Positions 7,173 to 7,267 of a stretch of DNA of 7,267 bases are shown here, piece by piece. The DNA comes from Promethearchaeota archaeon (GTDB taxonomy: Archaea; Asgardarchaeota; Lokiarchaeia; Sigynarchaeales; SOKP01): positions 1-7,267 of the forward strand of contig WJKD01000610.1 of NCBI GenBank assembly GCA_014729315.1, given 5' to 3'. Within the stretch, counting starts at the first letter, position 1, and each line of letters begins with the position of its first letter. Below the pieces are notes generated by a model. That model was not told the DNA's origin, made no database searches, and saw nothing but the letters and a program-made list of their open reading frames with translations. The position numbers and the translations under genes were made by a program.

Positions 7173-7267
7173 TTAATTTCGTTTCGATTTCAGGTAGTTG
7201 AATATTTTAACCGCATGTTCGCGGGAGTTTTCGATGGTCCATTTGTAGGTTTCCATGCCGCCTAACA
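7173..7267 (-). CDS. C-terminal end of an unidentified upstream gene (5' end beyond window)
   Basis: The minus strand reads 31 complete codons and a TAA stop at 7173-7175. The peptide begins LGGMETYKWTIENSREHAV and ends in KIFNYLKSKRN, a helix-like end with a basic tail typical of a soluble cytoplasmic protein. I do not recognise the family from so short a piece. Coding character is supported by codon use: Gly, Thr, Tyr, Ile, Asn, Ser, Arg and Phe codons mostly end in C (GGC, ACC, TAC, ATC, AAC, TCC, CGC, TTC), quite unlike the A/T-ending codons of the two genes downstream. The hairpin at 7126-7148 probably ends its transcript, so it is not thought to be in the same operon as the cassette. 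Confidence 0.7.
   Translation of the reverse strand, partial: LGGMETYKWTIENSREHAVKIFNYLKSKRN

Overview
The window comes from an AT-rich bacterium. It is read almost entirely on the minus strand and carries a two-gene cassette for exported proteins, the end of an unrelated upstream gene, and a 524-bp intergenic region between them. No taxonomic marker gene is present. The best clue to lineage is the C-terminal part of the giant protein. It has a GWNLIGNP-type module, then a PEPPPIG segment followed by FPHPEW, a style I associate with large secreted proteins of the Fibrobacteres-Chlorobi-Bacteroidetes (FCB) group and neighbouring candidate phyla, often type IX secretion substrates. That placement is an inference.

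Layout, from right to left along the direction of transcription. Positions 7173-7267 hold the last 31 complete codons of an unidentified gene with a different, C-ending codon preference. A strong 9-bp hairpin (7126-7148) follows its stop. Positions 6840-7125 are very AT-rich and contain short repeats. A sigma70-like promoter (6833-6861) could start a leader of about 180 nt. This leader contains a distinctly more GC-rich segment with nested complementary pieces (6689-6799) and ends in a hairpin (6651-6666) two bases before the start codon of the next gene. Positions 5995-6648 encode a 217-residue protein with a signal peptide and one C-terminal membrane segment. After 36 bp comes the giant gene, which starts at 5958 with a good Shine-Dalgarno sequence and stays open to the left edge of the window (1986 codons, no stop, C-terminus missing).

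The giant protein can be parsed from its sequence. It has a signal peptide (about 1-25), then 14 Asp-box/BNR-type beta-propeller blades (about 42-674, which would fit two seven-bladed propellers). Eight immunoglobulin-like repeats of about 105-115 residues follow (about 676-1571), resembling ASH/HYDIN or 'choice-of-anchor D' type domains. Next are one more Ig-like domain and the GWNLIGNP/PEPPPIG region. All of this points to a very long exported, probably surface-displayed adhesive or carbohydrate/protein-binding protein. The small upstream membrane protein is probably co-transcribed with it, but its role is unknown. All minus-strand frame positions were checked codon by codon from 5958 to 1 and no stop or frameshift was found. 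Plus-strand open frames inside this gene are shadows.
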